Source of the DNA: a virus | DNA: 47,335 bases | Reading direction: 5' to 3' (one strand) | Virus record (IMG/VR): IMGVR_UViG_3300009705_003818 | Location: 1-47,335 of that record | Shown: positions 19,495 to 25,708 of the stretch, one piece after another | Position numbering within the stretch: the first letter of the stretch is position 1 | Layout of the letters: each line of letters opens with the position of its first letter | Notes under the pieces: generated by a model | What the model saw: the letters and a program-made list of their open reading frames with translations, nothing else | Database searches by the model: none | Told to the model about the DNA's origin: nothing | Position numbers and translations under genes: made by a program

Positions 19495-20101
19495 TAATAG
19501 AAAATTATTAACAGAGTGGCTTCCGTTCGAATACTCAAAAGACATGTTAAATGAGTCGAGAGAGAGTAACGAAGGAAAAATCATGCTGAAGGGAATATTG
19601 CAAAAAGCAGATACCCTCAATCAAAACGGAAGAGTATACCCAAGAGTGATCCTTGAGAGAGAAGTAAGAAACTATCAAAAGTTTATTGCCGAAAATAGAG
19701 CCCTTGGAGAATGTGATCACCCTGACTCTTCTGTCGTAGAGTTGAAGAATGCATCACACATTATAAGAGAAGCTTATATGGACGACGGTGTATGTTTTGG
19801 AGTCGTGGAGCTTTTAGACACACCCTCCGGAAAAATACTACAAAGTTTAGCAGAGTCCGGAGTGACTCTAGGAATTTCTTCAAGAGGCGTAGGGTCAACT
19901 AGCAGAGAAGGCGACTACGATGTTGTTCAGGATGACTTTCAGTTGATTTGCTGGGACTTTGTTTCAGAGCCCTCAACTCCAGGTGCCTTCTTAATGAGAG
20001 AAGGGAGAGACTTTTCAAGAGAAGATCTCGACAGACACTTTACAAAAACTGATAGAATAGACAGGGTAATGAACGACATACTGTCTTGGGAGAATGAATA
20101 A
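19487..20101 (+). CDS. 21: Prohead core maturation protease (T4 gp21-like)
   Basis: The 204-aa product carries the catalytic motifs of the herpes/T4-type prohead serine protease: His78 in GECDHPDSS and Ser131 or Ser132 in LGISSRGVG, followed by the conserved ICWDFVSEPSTPGA segment. The length is close to T4 gp21 (212 aa). It is expected to assemble inside the prohead, to activate itself, and to cut scaffold, capsid protein and other proteins after (I/L)xE sites. The MCP and several neighbouring proteins contain such sites. The gene overlaps the previous one by 8 bases and shares one base with the next ATG. Confidence 0.94.
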   Translation: MSSNRKLLTEWLPFEYSKDMLNESRESNEGKIMLKGILQKADTLNQNGRVYPRVILEREVRNYQKFIAENRALGECDHPDSSVVELKNASHIIREAYMDDGVCFGVVELLDTPSGKILQSLAESGVTLGISSRGVGSTSREGDYDVVQDDFQLICWDFVSEPSTPGAFLMREGRDFSREDLDRHFTKTDRIDRVMNDILSWENE

Positions 20102-20556
20102 TGGGAAATTGGGTATCAAATAACTGGACAAATTCTGATGAATATGCCGCATCCGGAACACCTTTTGTGACAGGAAGTCACGGAATTATTGATCTTGGGA
20201 CTACAGTCAAGAAAATAGTATTTCCTAGAGTTACTAGGTGGATCCAGATCTATAATCATACACCTACCGTCGGTCATGCTATGAAAGTAGGCTTTACAGC
20301 AAATGGAACAGCAGACACTGCACCTCCTGGGGAAACTGACACTGAGGCACACTACATCTATATACCAGGTAATAAAGAAACTGGGCGTCTCGAGCTTCGA
20401 TGCACAGAATTATTTGTTGCAGCAACTACATCCGATAGAGTAAACTTTACCATTGTTGCAGGCCTTACAAATATTCCGCCTAAAAACTTTTTTATAATGA
20501 CAGGCTCGATTGAGAATGAAGGAACTTCAGAAGAACACATACTGGGAGTAGGATAA
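20101..20556 (+). CDS. Unknown beta-rich head-region protein
   Basis: This is a 151-aa protein beginning MGNWVSNNWTNSDEYAAS. It alternates short hydrophobic strands (IIDLGTTVKKIVFPRVTRWI, then LELRCTELFVAATT) and ends with IENEGTSEEHILGVG, a pattern consistent with a small beta-barrel. I do not recognise a family. Because it is coupled to the protease gene by a TAATG overlap and sits among head genes, a minor capsid or decoration role is a reasonable inference. It contains one Cys and no signal peptide or membrane segment. Confidence 0.65.
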   Translation: MGNWVSNNWTNSDEYAASGTPFVTGSHGIIDLGTTVKKIVFPRVTRWIQIYNHTPTVGHAMKVGFTANGTADTAPPGETDTEAHYIYIPGNKETGRLELRCTELFVAATTSDRVNFTIVAGLTNIPPKNFFIMTGSIENEGTSEEHILGVG

Positions 20557-20557
20557 G

Positions 20558-20956
20558 ATGAAGATGACAAGACAGGTTCTGAAAGGCATTGTAAAAGAAT
20601 GCTTAGTGGAAATCCTTTCAGAAGGTATCTCTACTAAAAAGTCAGTCTCTAAAAAGAGTACTCATTCAGACCGAGAAGAACGAATAGAAAGAATTAAAAA
20701 AGAAGAGCAACGTCTATCCGAGCATAGAAAGAAATTTGATAGAAAAATAGATACTGCTGTTTCATCACTAACAAACGATGATATGATGCGAGATATTCTA
20801 GCCGACACTGCCAGAACCACACTTCAAGAACAACTTGCTCATGAAGGAAATTCTCCTGCCGGCCAAGCATCACCAGGGGTTGATATAGGTAGTTTGTTTG
20901 ATCAATCCGAAACTAATTGGGCAAGTTTAGCATTTGCGGATAAGAAAACTCGTTAG
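20558..20956 (+). CDS. Probable internal head or core protein with a protease-cleavable leader
   Basis: The 132-aa product starts MKMTRQVLKGIVKECLVEIL followed by SEGIST. The amphipathic leader ends in LSE|G, which fits the prohead-protease consensus (I/L)xE|(A/G/S). This is how T4 internal proteins are targeted: a short N-terminal capsid-targeting helix that gp21 removes. The middle is very charged and helical (REERIERIKKEEQRLSEHRK). A second in-frame ATG (MTRQV) lies 6 bases downstream. Its place right after the protease cluster agrees with a scaffold or core role. The leader interpretation is inference. Confidence 0.65.
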   Translation: MKMTRQVLKGIVKECLVEILSEGISTKKSVSKKSTHSDREERIERIKKEEQRLSEHRKKFDRKIDTAVSSLTNDDMMRDILADTARTTLQEQLAHEGNSPAGQASPGVDIGSLFDQSETNWASLAFADKKTR

Positions 20957-21001
20957 AGTAAATAGTTAATAAATGACACAACACTTAAAGGAGAAGTTCA
21001 C

Positions 21002-21289
21002 ATGTCAAAAAGAGTTAGAAAGCTGACTTCCGATTATCTTAAAAAAATGATAAAAGAAGAGGCCAGAAAGTTACAGATCGAAACGTCAGATCCTATGTTA
21101 GCCGGAATTGACGACATTGAGAAAGTAGAGGCTGAAGAAACTGAGGCCAGCGACTTAGCAGACTCATTAGAGAAAGATATTGATTATCTCAAGGTTTTAA
21201 AAATCCATGAGTCTAAGTTAGTCTCGAATCTTAAGCGACTTCGATCTGCGAAAACCAGGCTAAGAAAAAGAATCACAAAAAGTATTTAA
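21002..21289 (+). CDS. Small coiled-coil head-region protein
   Basis: This 95-aa protein begins MSKRVRKLTSDYLKKMIKEE, has an acidic middle (EKVEAEETEASDLADSLEKD) and ends in a basic coiled coil (ESKLVSNLKRLRSAKTRLRK). The N-terminal basic-amphipathic helix with LKxxIKEE resembles the leader of the preceding gene's product. A strong AAGGAG site lies 9 bases before the ATG. It may be a prohead core or scaffold component like T4 gp67 or gp68, which are also small and highly charged. No enzymatic motif is visible. Confidence 0.65.
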   Translation: MSKRVRKLTSDYLKKMIKEEARKLQIETSDPMLAGIDDIEKVEAEETEASDLADSLEKDIDYLKVLKIHESKLVSNLKRLRSAKTRLRKRITKSI

Positions 21290-21298
21290 GGAGACAAA

Positions 21299-21769
21299 AT
21301 GCCTACTCATAAGCAAGGAACAGTATCCTCACCTGTCACTGACAAGGACCTTGGAAGGGCTGGATCGACCGAGTTGCAAACAATATTTGCAACGAGCCCA
21401 ATCTATACAGGAGACTTGTCTGCTGACTCGATAAAGGCAGAATATCAAGCTGCAGTCTTGGACGGAGAAATTAACGACGGAGGCCACACTTTTGGAACAT
21501 TCCAGACTGATTATGCTGGTGCTCCTAAAATGGCTGATGTAGAGACCGGCGGAGGCGGCGCACCAGCATCTGCGTTTGTCCCTAATCCATCATCACCAGG
21601 TCAAGGCAGTACATCACCCACAGATCAGCCAGAAGCTCCTGACGGATTCGGATCAACACCTTCTGCTACTCCCTTCTCCGGAGTGGGGTCGCAATTGGAT
21701 CCGCAAGAATCTTCAGCAGCAATTTCAGGACAGACCTTGGGTGACTATGGGTTTGGAAAGAGCTCTTAA
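21299..21769 (+). CDS. First and most divergent member of a four-gene paralog cassette
   Basis: The 156-aa product begins MPTHKQGTVSSPVTDKDLG. It shares with the next three proteins an N-terminal QG, an aromatic-xxxPxY segment (FATSPIYTG), a central histidine-glycine block before a phenylalanine (GGHTFGTF), and the AFVPNPSSPGQG motif (against PFVPNVASPI in the next gene). Overall it is low-complexity, rich in Gly, Ser, Pro, Ala and Asp. AAGGAG precedes the ATG. Its function is unknown; placement between core and scaffold genes suggests a head component. It is the shortest of the four. Confidence 0.65.
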   Translation: MPTHKQGTVSSPVTDKDLGRAGSTELQTIFATSPIYTGDLSADSIKAEYQAAVLDGEINDGGHTFGTFQTDYAGAPKMADVETGGGGAPASAFVPNPSSPGQGSTSPTDQPEAPDGFGSTPSATPFSGVGSQLDPQESSAAISGQTLGDYGFGKSS

Positions 21770-21787
21770 TTAGAAGGGGGGTAACCG

Positions 21788-22333
21788 ATGTCAATTAATC
21801 AAGGAACATTCGACTTGCCAAATGGCGACGGCAAGATGGGAGAGTCAGACCAGATAGCACTCAAGCTTGTCTATCCCAACACACCTTATTATTCTACGAC
21901 ATTACTAGGCATAATCGACAGGGCCACACAAGCTGTTGCGTTTAAAGGCCATCTCAATGCCACCGCCACCGAGCACGGAAATGTAGACTTTTCGTTGACG
22001 AGTCTGAATTACGATGAAAACGATGTTCCTGGCCTAGCAGACCTCGACGGAAACATCATACTAGCAAATGTGTCATCAGTAGCCGGTGATGGTTTGCCGG
22101 CAACGCCATTCGTTCCGAATGTGGCTTCTCCGATTGCGCCTGAGGGAACAGTATATACAAATTACTCTCAGCAGCCGGCAGCCACCCCCGGGTCAGTCGC
22201 AACACTGCTCAAGACTTCTCTACCACCTGGCATGGGACTCGGCTCCGGCCTAAACCCATCAGACTCCGCAGCAATTATCGCTGCCCAAGACTTCGACACT
22301 ATCAACCTCGAAGATGGAAGCGGACAGATATAG
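21788..22333 (+). CDS. Second member of the tandem MxxNQG paralog cassette
   Basis: This 181-aa protein starts MSINQGTFDLPNGDG and has YPNTPYYSTT near residue 29, EHGNVDFSLTSLNYDENDVP in the middle, GLPATPFVPNVASPI, and a Gly/Pro/Ser-rich C-terminal part. The same order of motifs occurs in the next two proteins with about equal length. The ribosome-binding site is the purine run AAGGGGGG. There are no cysteine clusters, membrane segments or enzymatic motifs. A virion head role is inferred from its neighbours. Confidence 0.72.
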   Translation: MSINQGTFDLPNGDGKMGESDQIALKLVYPNTPYYSTTLLGIIDRATQAVAFKGHLNATATEHGNVDFSLTSLNYDENDVPGLADLDGNIILANVSSVAGDGLPATPFVPNVASPIAPEGTVYTNYSQQPAATPGSVATLLKTSLPPGMGLGSGLNPSDSAAIIAAQDFDTINLEDGSGQI

Positions 22334-22336
22334 AAA

Positions 22337-22885
22337 ATGTCTACGAACCAAGGAACATTTGATCTGCCAGTCAATGGAAACGAAGGAGGATTAGGACAAT
22401 CTAGCCAGACACGTCTGAAGATTGCATATAAGAACGCTCCTTACCACTCTACGACTGAGTTGGCTCCGCCAATTACTAGAGCGACTGAAAAGACAAAATT
22501 TGGAAACTATGCATGTCTTCTTGCAGAACCATCCACCGGACTCACCCATGGAAATCCAGACTTTGCAACAGTTTCTTTAGTCTATAGTGACAATGATGTA
22601 CCAGCTTCCGCCGAGGTTCCAACCTGCACCTCGCTTCCTTATGAAGCCGGCCGACCATCCTTATCCTATGGACCAGATGTTTCTTCACCGATAGTCGACA
22701 AAGGATCTGTTTTCACAGGCCCTTCACAGAAACCAATTGACGGATCTGCTGGATCCTTATCGACAACTCCACCAACTTTTCCAGATGTAACAGCCAGATA
22801 TCTGAAAGCAGTCGATCGAATCGATGGTCTGGTTTTGAAACAAGGCCCTGCCACCACCGGCGGGACCCCAGTAGGCGAGGATTAA
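22337..22885 (+). CDS. Third member of the tandem MxxNQG paralog cassette
   Basis: The 182-aa product begins MSTNQGTFDLPVNGN and keeps the family order: YKNAPYHSTTEL, THGNPDFATVSLVYSDNDVP, and SYGPDVSSPIVDKGS. The gap to the previous gene is only 3 bases and the Shine-Dalgarno sequence is weak, so translation may depend on readthrough from the upstream cistron. Unlike the second member it has a more basic segment near its end (ARYLKAVDRIDGLVLK). Function is unknown; probably a head component. Confidence 0.72.
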   Translation: MSTNQGTFDLPVNGNEGGLGQSSQTRLKIAYKNAPYHSTTELAPPITRATEKTKFGNYACLLAEPSTGLTHGNPDFATVSLVYSDNDVPASAEVPTCTSLPYEAGRPSLSYGPDVSSPIVDKGSVFTGPSQKPIDGSAGSLSTTPPTFPDVTARYLKAVDRIDGLVLKQGPATTGGTPVGED

Positions 22886-22889
22886 TCTT

Positions 22890-23438
22890 ATGCCAACAAA
22901 CCAAGGAGTATTTGATCTACCGGTAAATTCAGATGGCACTGAGGGGAAAAGCAAAGTCGAAAGGCTTAAGACAGGCTTTCCAAACACCCCTTGCTACTTG
23001 AACGGATCCCTCAAATATCTCCAGGCTCTAACGTTGTATAACGCAATTAAAGCAGATGAGGCTCACGAAAACACAGACTTTGCAGGTGTGAGCACCTTGT
23101 ACGCAGCAAACGGCGCGCCGCTGATTGCTGTGGATGGCGACGTCCCCGTCTCCGTCAACGATGTCGGCGATGGGCTTCCTGCAACTCCTTTTGCGCCTAA
23201 TGTGGCTTCACCAATTGTACGGACAGTCGGAGAGACTTTTTCAAGCTACTCTGACGTTACAACCGTCGACGCTGGAGGCGGAGGCCTTGATAAAACATCA
23301 GTTCCGTACGGATCCGGAGATGGATTCGAGCTCACCCCGCACGCAGCTTCTCGGGCAAATGATTCTGATAATCCTCTGGCGACCGAGTTTATAGACAAGA
23401 ACGGCACGGTGCGCACTGCAATTGATTTTAAGCAGTAA
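22890..23438 (+). CDS. Fourth member of the tandem MxxNQG paralog cassette
   Basis: The 182-aa product begins MPTNQGVFDLPVNSDG, with FPNTPCYLNG, HENTDFAGVSTLYAANGAP, and GLPATPFAPNVASPI. The last motif is nearly identical to that of the second member, and the DNA is similar there as well. The C-terminus differs from its paralogs (PLATEFIDKNGTVRTAIDFK). GAGG lies about 10 bases before the start. As with the other members, no function can be assigned beyond a probable virion head role. Confidence 0.72.
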   Translation: MPTNQGVFDLPVNSDGTEGKSKVERLKTGFPNTPCYLNGSLKYLQALTLYNAIKADEAHENTDFAGVSTLYAANGAPLIAVDGDVPVSVNDVGDGLPATPFAPNVASPIVRTVGETFSSYSDVTTVDAGGGGLDKTSVPYGSGDGFELTPHAASRANDSDNPLATEFIDKNGTVRTAIDFKQ

Positions 23439-23447
23439 AGTATCATA

Positions 23448-24035
23448 ATGAAAAAATCCTTAACTCAAGTGATGGAAGTCTTACACTATGACGATAGAAA
23501 GGGCTTGGGATACGGTACTTTAGATAATCAATTTCATGACTTGCGGAAATCTGGGCATTCGTTCCCATACTTAGATAATGATCCGTACGAAGATGAAGAG
23601 TTTGAAGACGAAGAAACAGAAGAAGCGATAGGTTATAAAATAATTCAACCCATGAAATACGATCCATTTTCTGATAGAGGAAGAGACCAGCTCTATTTTT
23701 CGGCAGGAGCCTCTGGCCTGGCCGATTGTTTTGCTCGACCAGATGATGTTTTGAGAGAGATTGCTGCCTTAGGAGATTCAATGTCGCCGATTCCGAGCCT
23801 TTATAAAAATAAAAATGCATCAGGAATTGGACATTCTGGATCTTCTTTTGCCTCAGGAGTAAATTCTTTTAAAAGAACAGGATCTAAGAGAGGGTACTCC
23901 TCTTCACCCCCCAGATTAAAAAAACACAAAAGTGAACGTGCCGAAGATGATCCCATAGATAATCTAGAGGATCTCGCAGATAAACAATCATTGTCAAGTG
24001 GAAACTTTTCGACAAGAAAAGACATATTTAATTGA
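23448..24035 (+). CDS. Unknown head-region protein with acidic stretch and basic tail
   Basis: This 195-aa protein starts MKKSLTQVMEVLHYDDRKGL. It has an acidic run (DPYEDEEFEDEETEEAIGY, about 45-63), a more ordered middle (GRDQLYFSAGASGLADCF), and a basic Ser-rich segment (KRGYSSSPPRLKKHKSE, about 144-160), ending RKDIFN. The short SSPPRL string also occurs in the portal C-terminal tail, which may be chance. Its stop lies 17 bases before the scaffold ATG. Alternation of strongly acidic and basic segments is typical of prohead core proteins, but no family is recognised. Confidence 0.6.
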   Translation: MKKSLTQVMEVLHYDDRKGLGYGTLDNQFHDLRKSGHSFPYLDNDPYEDEEFEDEETEEAIGYKIIQPMKYDPFSDRGRDQLYFSAGASGLADCFARPDDVLREIAALGDSMSPIPSLYKNKNASGIGHSGSSFASGVNSFKRTGSKRGYSSSPPRLKKHKSERAEDDPIDNLEDLADKQSLSSGNFSTRKDIFN

Positions 24036-24052
24036 TAGAGCAAGGTGAGAAT

Positions 24053-25675
24053 ATGAACAAAACCCTTTATGACGAAGCAGTTGCAGATGCACACAAGCTT
24101 CGAGAGCTTGCTGAAGAAACAGCTAAAAACAGAATAGTTGAAGCTGTCATGCCTGAAATAAGAAATCTAGTAAATAGAAGAATTTTAGGCGAAGATCTAG
24201 AAGACATGGAGTCAGAAGAGGACGATTATATGTCCGATGAAGACTTAGGTGTTGATTTAATGGATCTGTCCGGCCAAGGCCCCAGTCAATCAGACGAAAC
24301 CCATGTAGACTTAAGTACATCTGGTAACTCTCCCAACGTAGGGATAGAAGTTACGGGCGACGTCAATATCAATTTAGAAGTAGAAACTGAAGAAGATTCA
24401 GATGAGCTCGTTTTAAGCGACCAAATGGCGGAAGCCTTGACGCGTCTTATTAAGGGTGAAGAAATTTCTAAAAATGAAACTTTGGATGAGAGAGTGGAAG
24501 CTCTTTATTCCAGGGTTAACAAGCTTTCTGAGGTGACTAGAATTGTTGAGGAATCACAATTAAATGATTCTCAGAATAGAAGAATTGAATTAAGTTTATG
24601 GCATTGTGTACGAGAAGCAATCAAATTGCGTGCAGAGGTCATAATTACAGAATGTAAGACTCAAGAGAGGCTTGAGCGTAGATTGACAGAAACAATTAAG
24701 GAGATAATAGAAATGTCTAAGTCGAATCGCCGTAATATCTTCGATTTCCTCTTCGAAGAACAATACAAAGAGAGTAAGACCGAACTCGAGGAAGCGGAGC
24801 TCAGCCTCGGACTCAGTGATGAGGAACACACAGAGTTAGCAGATGCAGAAGATGCAGATGCTGTTGAGGGCGCCCTTGAGGATATCTTGGGTAATCTAGA
24901 ACTTTCATTAGCCCCCGAGGCTGAAGAAGGTGATGGTGCCGATGAAGAGCTTGATGCTGAGCCATCTGAAGAGCCAGCTGAGGAAGAGGATGATGAAGAA
25001 TCACTTGACCTTGGTGAGGCTGATATGGAGGAGATGTACGAGATCGATGAGTCGATGCTTAGAAGGGAACTTCGTCGTATGACCCGACTCCATGAAGAGG
25101 CTGCCGACGAAGCTGATGCATTCGGTGGTGGTGAAGTCCAAGGTGATGTTATTCTAGATATTGATGAGGAAGATCTTATCAACGCACTAGAAGATGAGCT
25201 TGGAAGCCAAGACATCGTATCAAACAAGCCAATGGTCGCCGTAGAATCACGACGTCGATCAAGCACTCGTCGTTCATCACGACGTCCAGACCGAAGATTG
25301 TCTGAGGCTCGTCGAGAAAACGTCAAATATAAGCGAGCTGTATCAGGTCTTAAGAAGCAGCTCGTCGAGATGAATCTATTTAATGCTAAGCTTCTTTATG
25401 CAAACAAGCTTATGCAAAACACGAACCTTTCAATGAAGCAGCAGAAGGCTATTGTCGAGGCACTAGATAACGCCAAGACCCTTCGCGAAGCTAAGCTTCT
25501 CTTCAAGAGTTTATCGGAGTCCCTCTCCCGACGATCTCGAGGTAAGAAATTGTCAGAGGGATCATTACGGACGCTCGGATCGTCTTCCAAATCAACCCGT
25601 TCGGCTCAGCCGAAACCCAGTGGTGTTGAGGTGGATCGATGGGGAGTTCTCGCCGGCTTGTACGGCAAAGACTAA
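24053..25675 (+). CDS. 22: Prohead scaffold protein (gp22-like), long form
   Basis: The start at 24053 (MNKTLYDEAVADAHKLRELA) is preferred over a TTG at 24032 because AAGGTGAG lies directly before it; the product is 540 aa. Long Glu/Asp-rich stretches dominate residues 50-340. The C-terminal domain contains NLFNAKLLYANKLMQNTN followed by KQQKAIVEALDNAKTLREAK, the helical signature of T4 gp22-type scaffolds. It should form the core around which the capsid protein assembles and then be degraded by gp21. T4 gp22 is about 270 aa, so this is twice as long. An internal ATG at 24713 with its own ribosome-binding site and a codon-usage switch suggest a second, shorter product. Confidence 0.85.
   Translation: MNKTLYDEAVADAHKLRELAEETAKNRIVEAVMPEIRNLVNRRILGEDLEDMESEEDDYMSDEDLGVDLMDLSGQGPSQSDETHVDLSTSGNSPNVGIEVTGDVNINLEVETEEDSDELVLSDQMAEALTRLIKGEEISKNETLDERVEALYSRVNKLSEVTRIVEESQLNDSQNRRIELSLWHCVREAIKLRAEVIITECKTQERLERRLTETIKEIIEMSKSNRRNIFDFLFEEQYKESKTELEEAELSLGLSDEEHTELADAEDADAVEGALEDILGNLELSLAPEAEEGDGADEELDAEPSEEPAEEEDDEESLDLGEADMEEMYEIDESMLRRELRRMTRLHEEAADEADAFGGGEVQGDVILDIDEEDLINALEDELGSQDIVSNKPMVAVESRRRSSTRRSSRRPDRRLSEARRENVKYKRAVSGLKKQLVEMNLFNAKLLYANKLMQNTNLSMKQQKAIVEALDNAKTLREAKLLFKSLSESLSRRSRGKKLSEGSLRTLGSSSKSTRSAQPKPSGVEVDRWGVLAGLYGKD
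24698..24703 (+). promoter_or_regulatory. Internal ribosome-binding site inside the scaffold gene
   Basis: AAGGAG lies 9 bases before an in-frame ATG at 24713, whose product would start MSKSNRRNIFDFLFEEQYKE and run to 25675 (about 320 aa). Arginine codon use changes at this point: by hand count 11 of 16 codons are AGA/AGG before it and 3 of about 26 after it. The short form would be close to T4 gp22 in size. It would be a nested scaffold comparable in logic to lambda Nu3 inside gene C. It is seen in sequence; use of the site is inferred. Confidence 0.5.
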
Positions 25676-25708
25676 CCATGAACCATTTATACAACAAGGA
25701 GAAAAAAA

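Noticed and set aside
24032-24052. TTG start for the scaffold gene at 24032
   Set aside because: It lies on the stop of the previous gene without a suitable ribosome-binding site, while AAGGTGAG stands directly before the ATG at 24053.
24661-25326. 221-aa Ser-rich antisense frame inside the scaffold gene
   Set aside because: It is the mirror of Glu/Asp- and Arg-rich sense codons (GAG/GAT/CGT read backwards give Ser-rich protein) and has no independent support.
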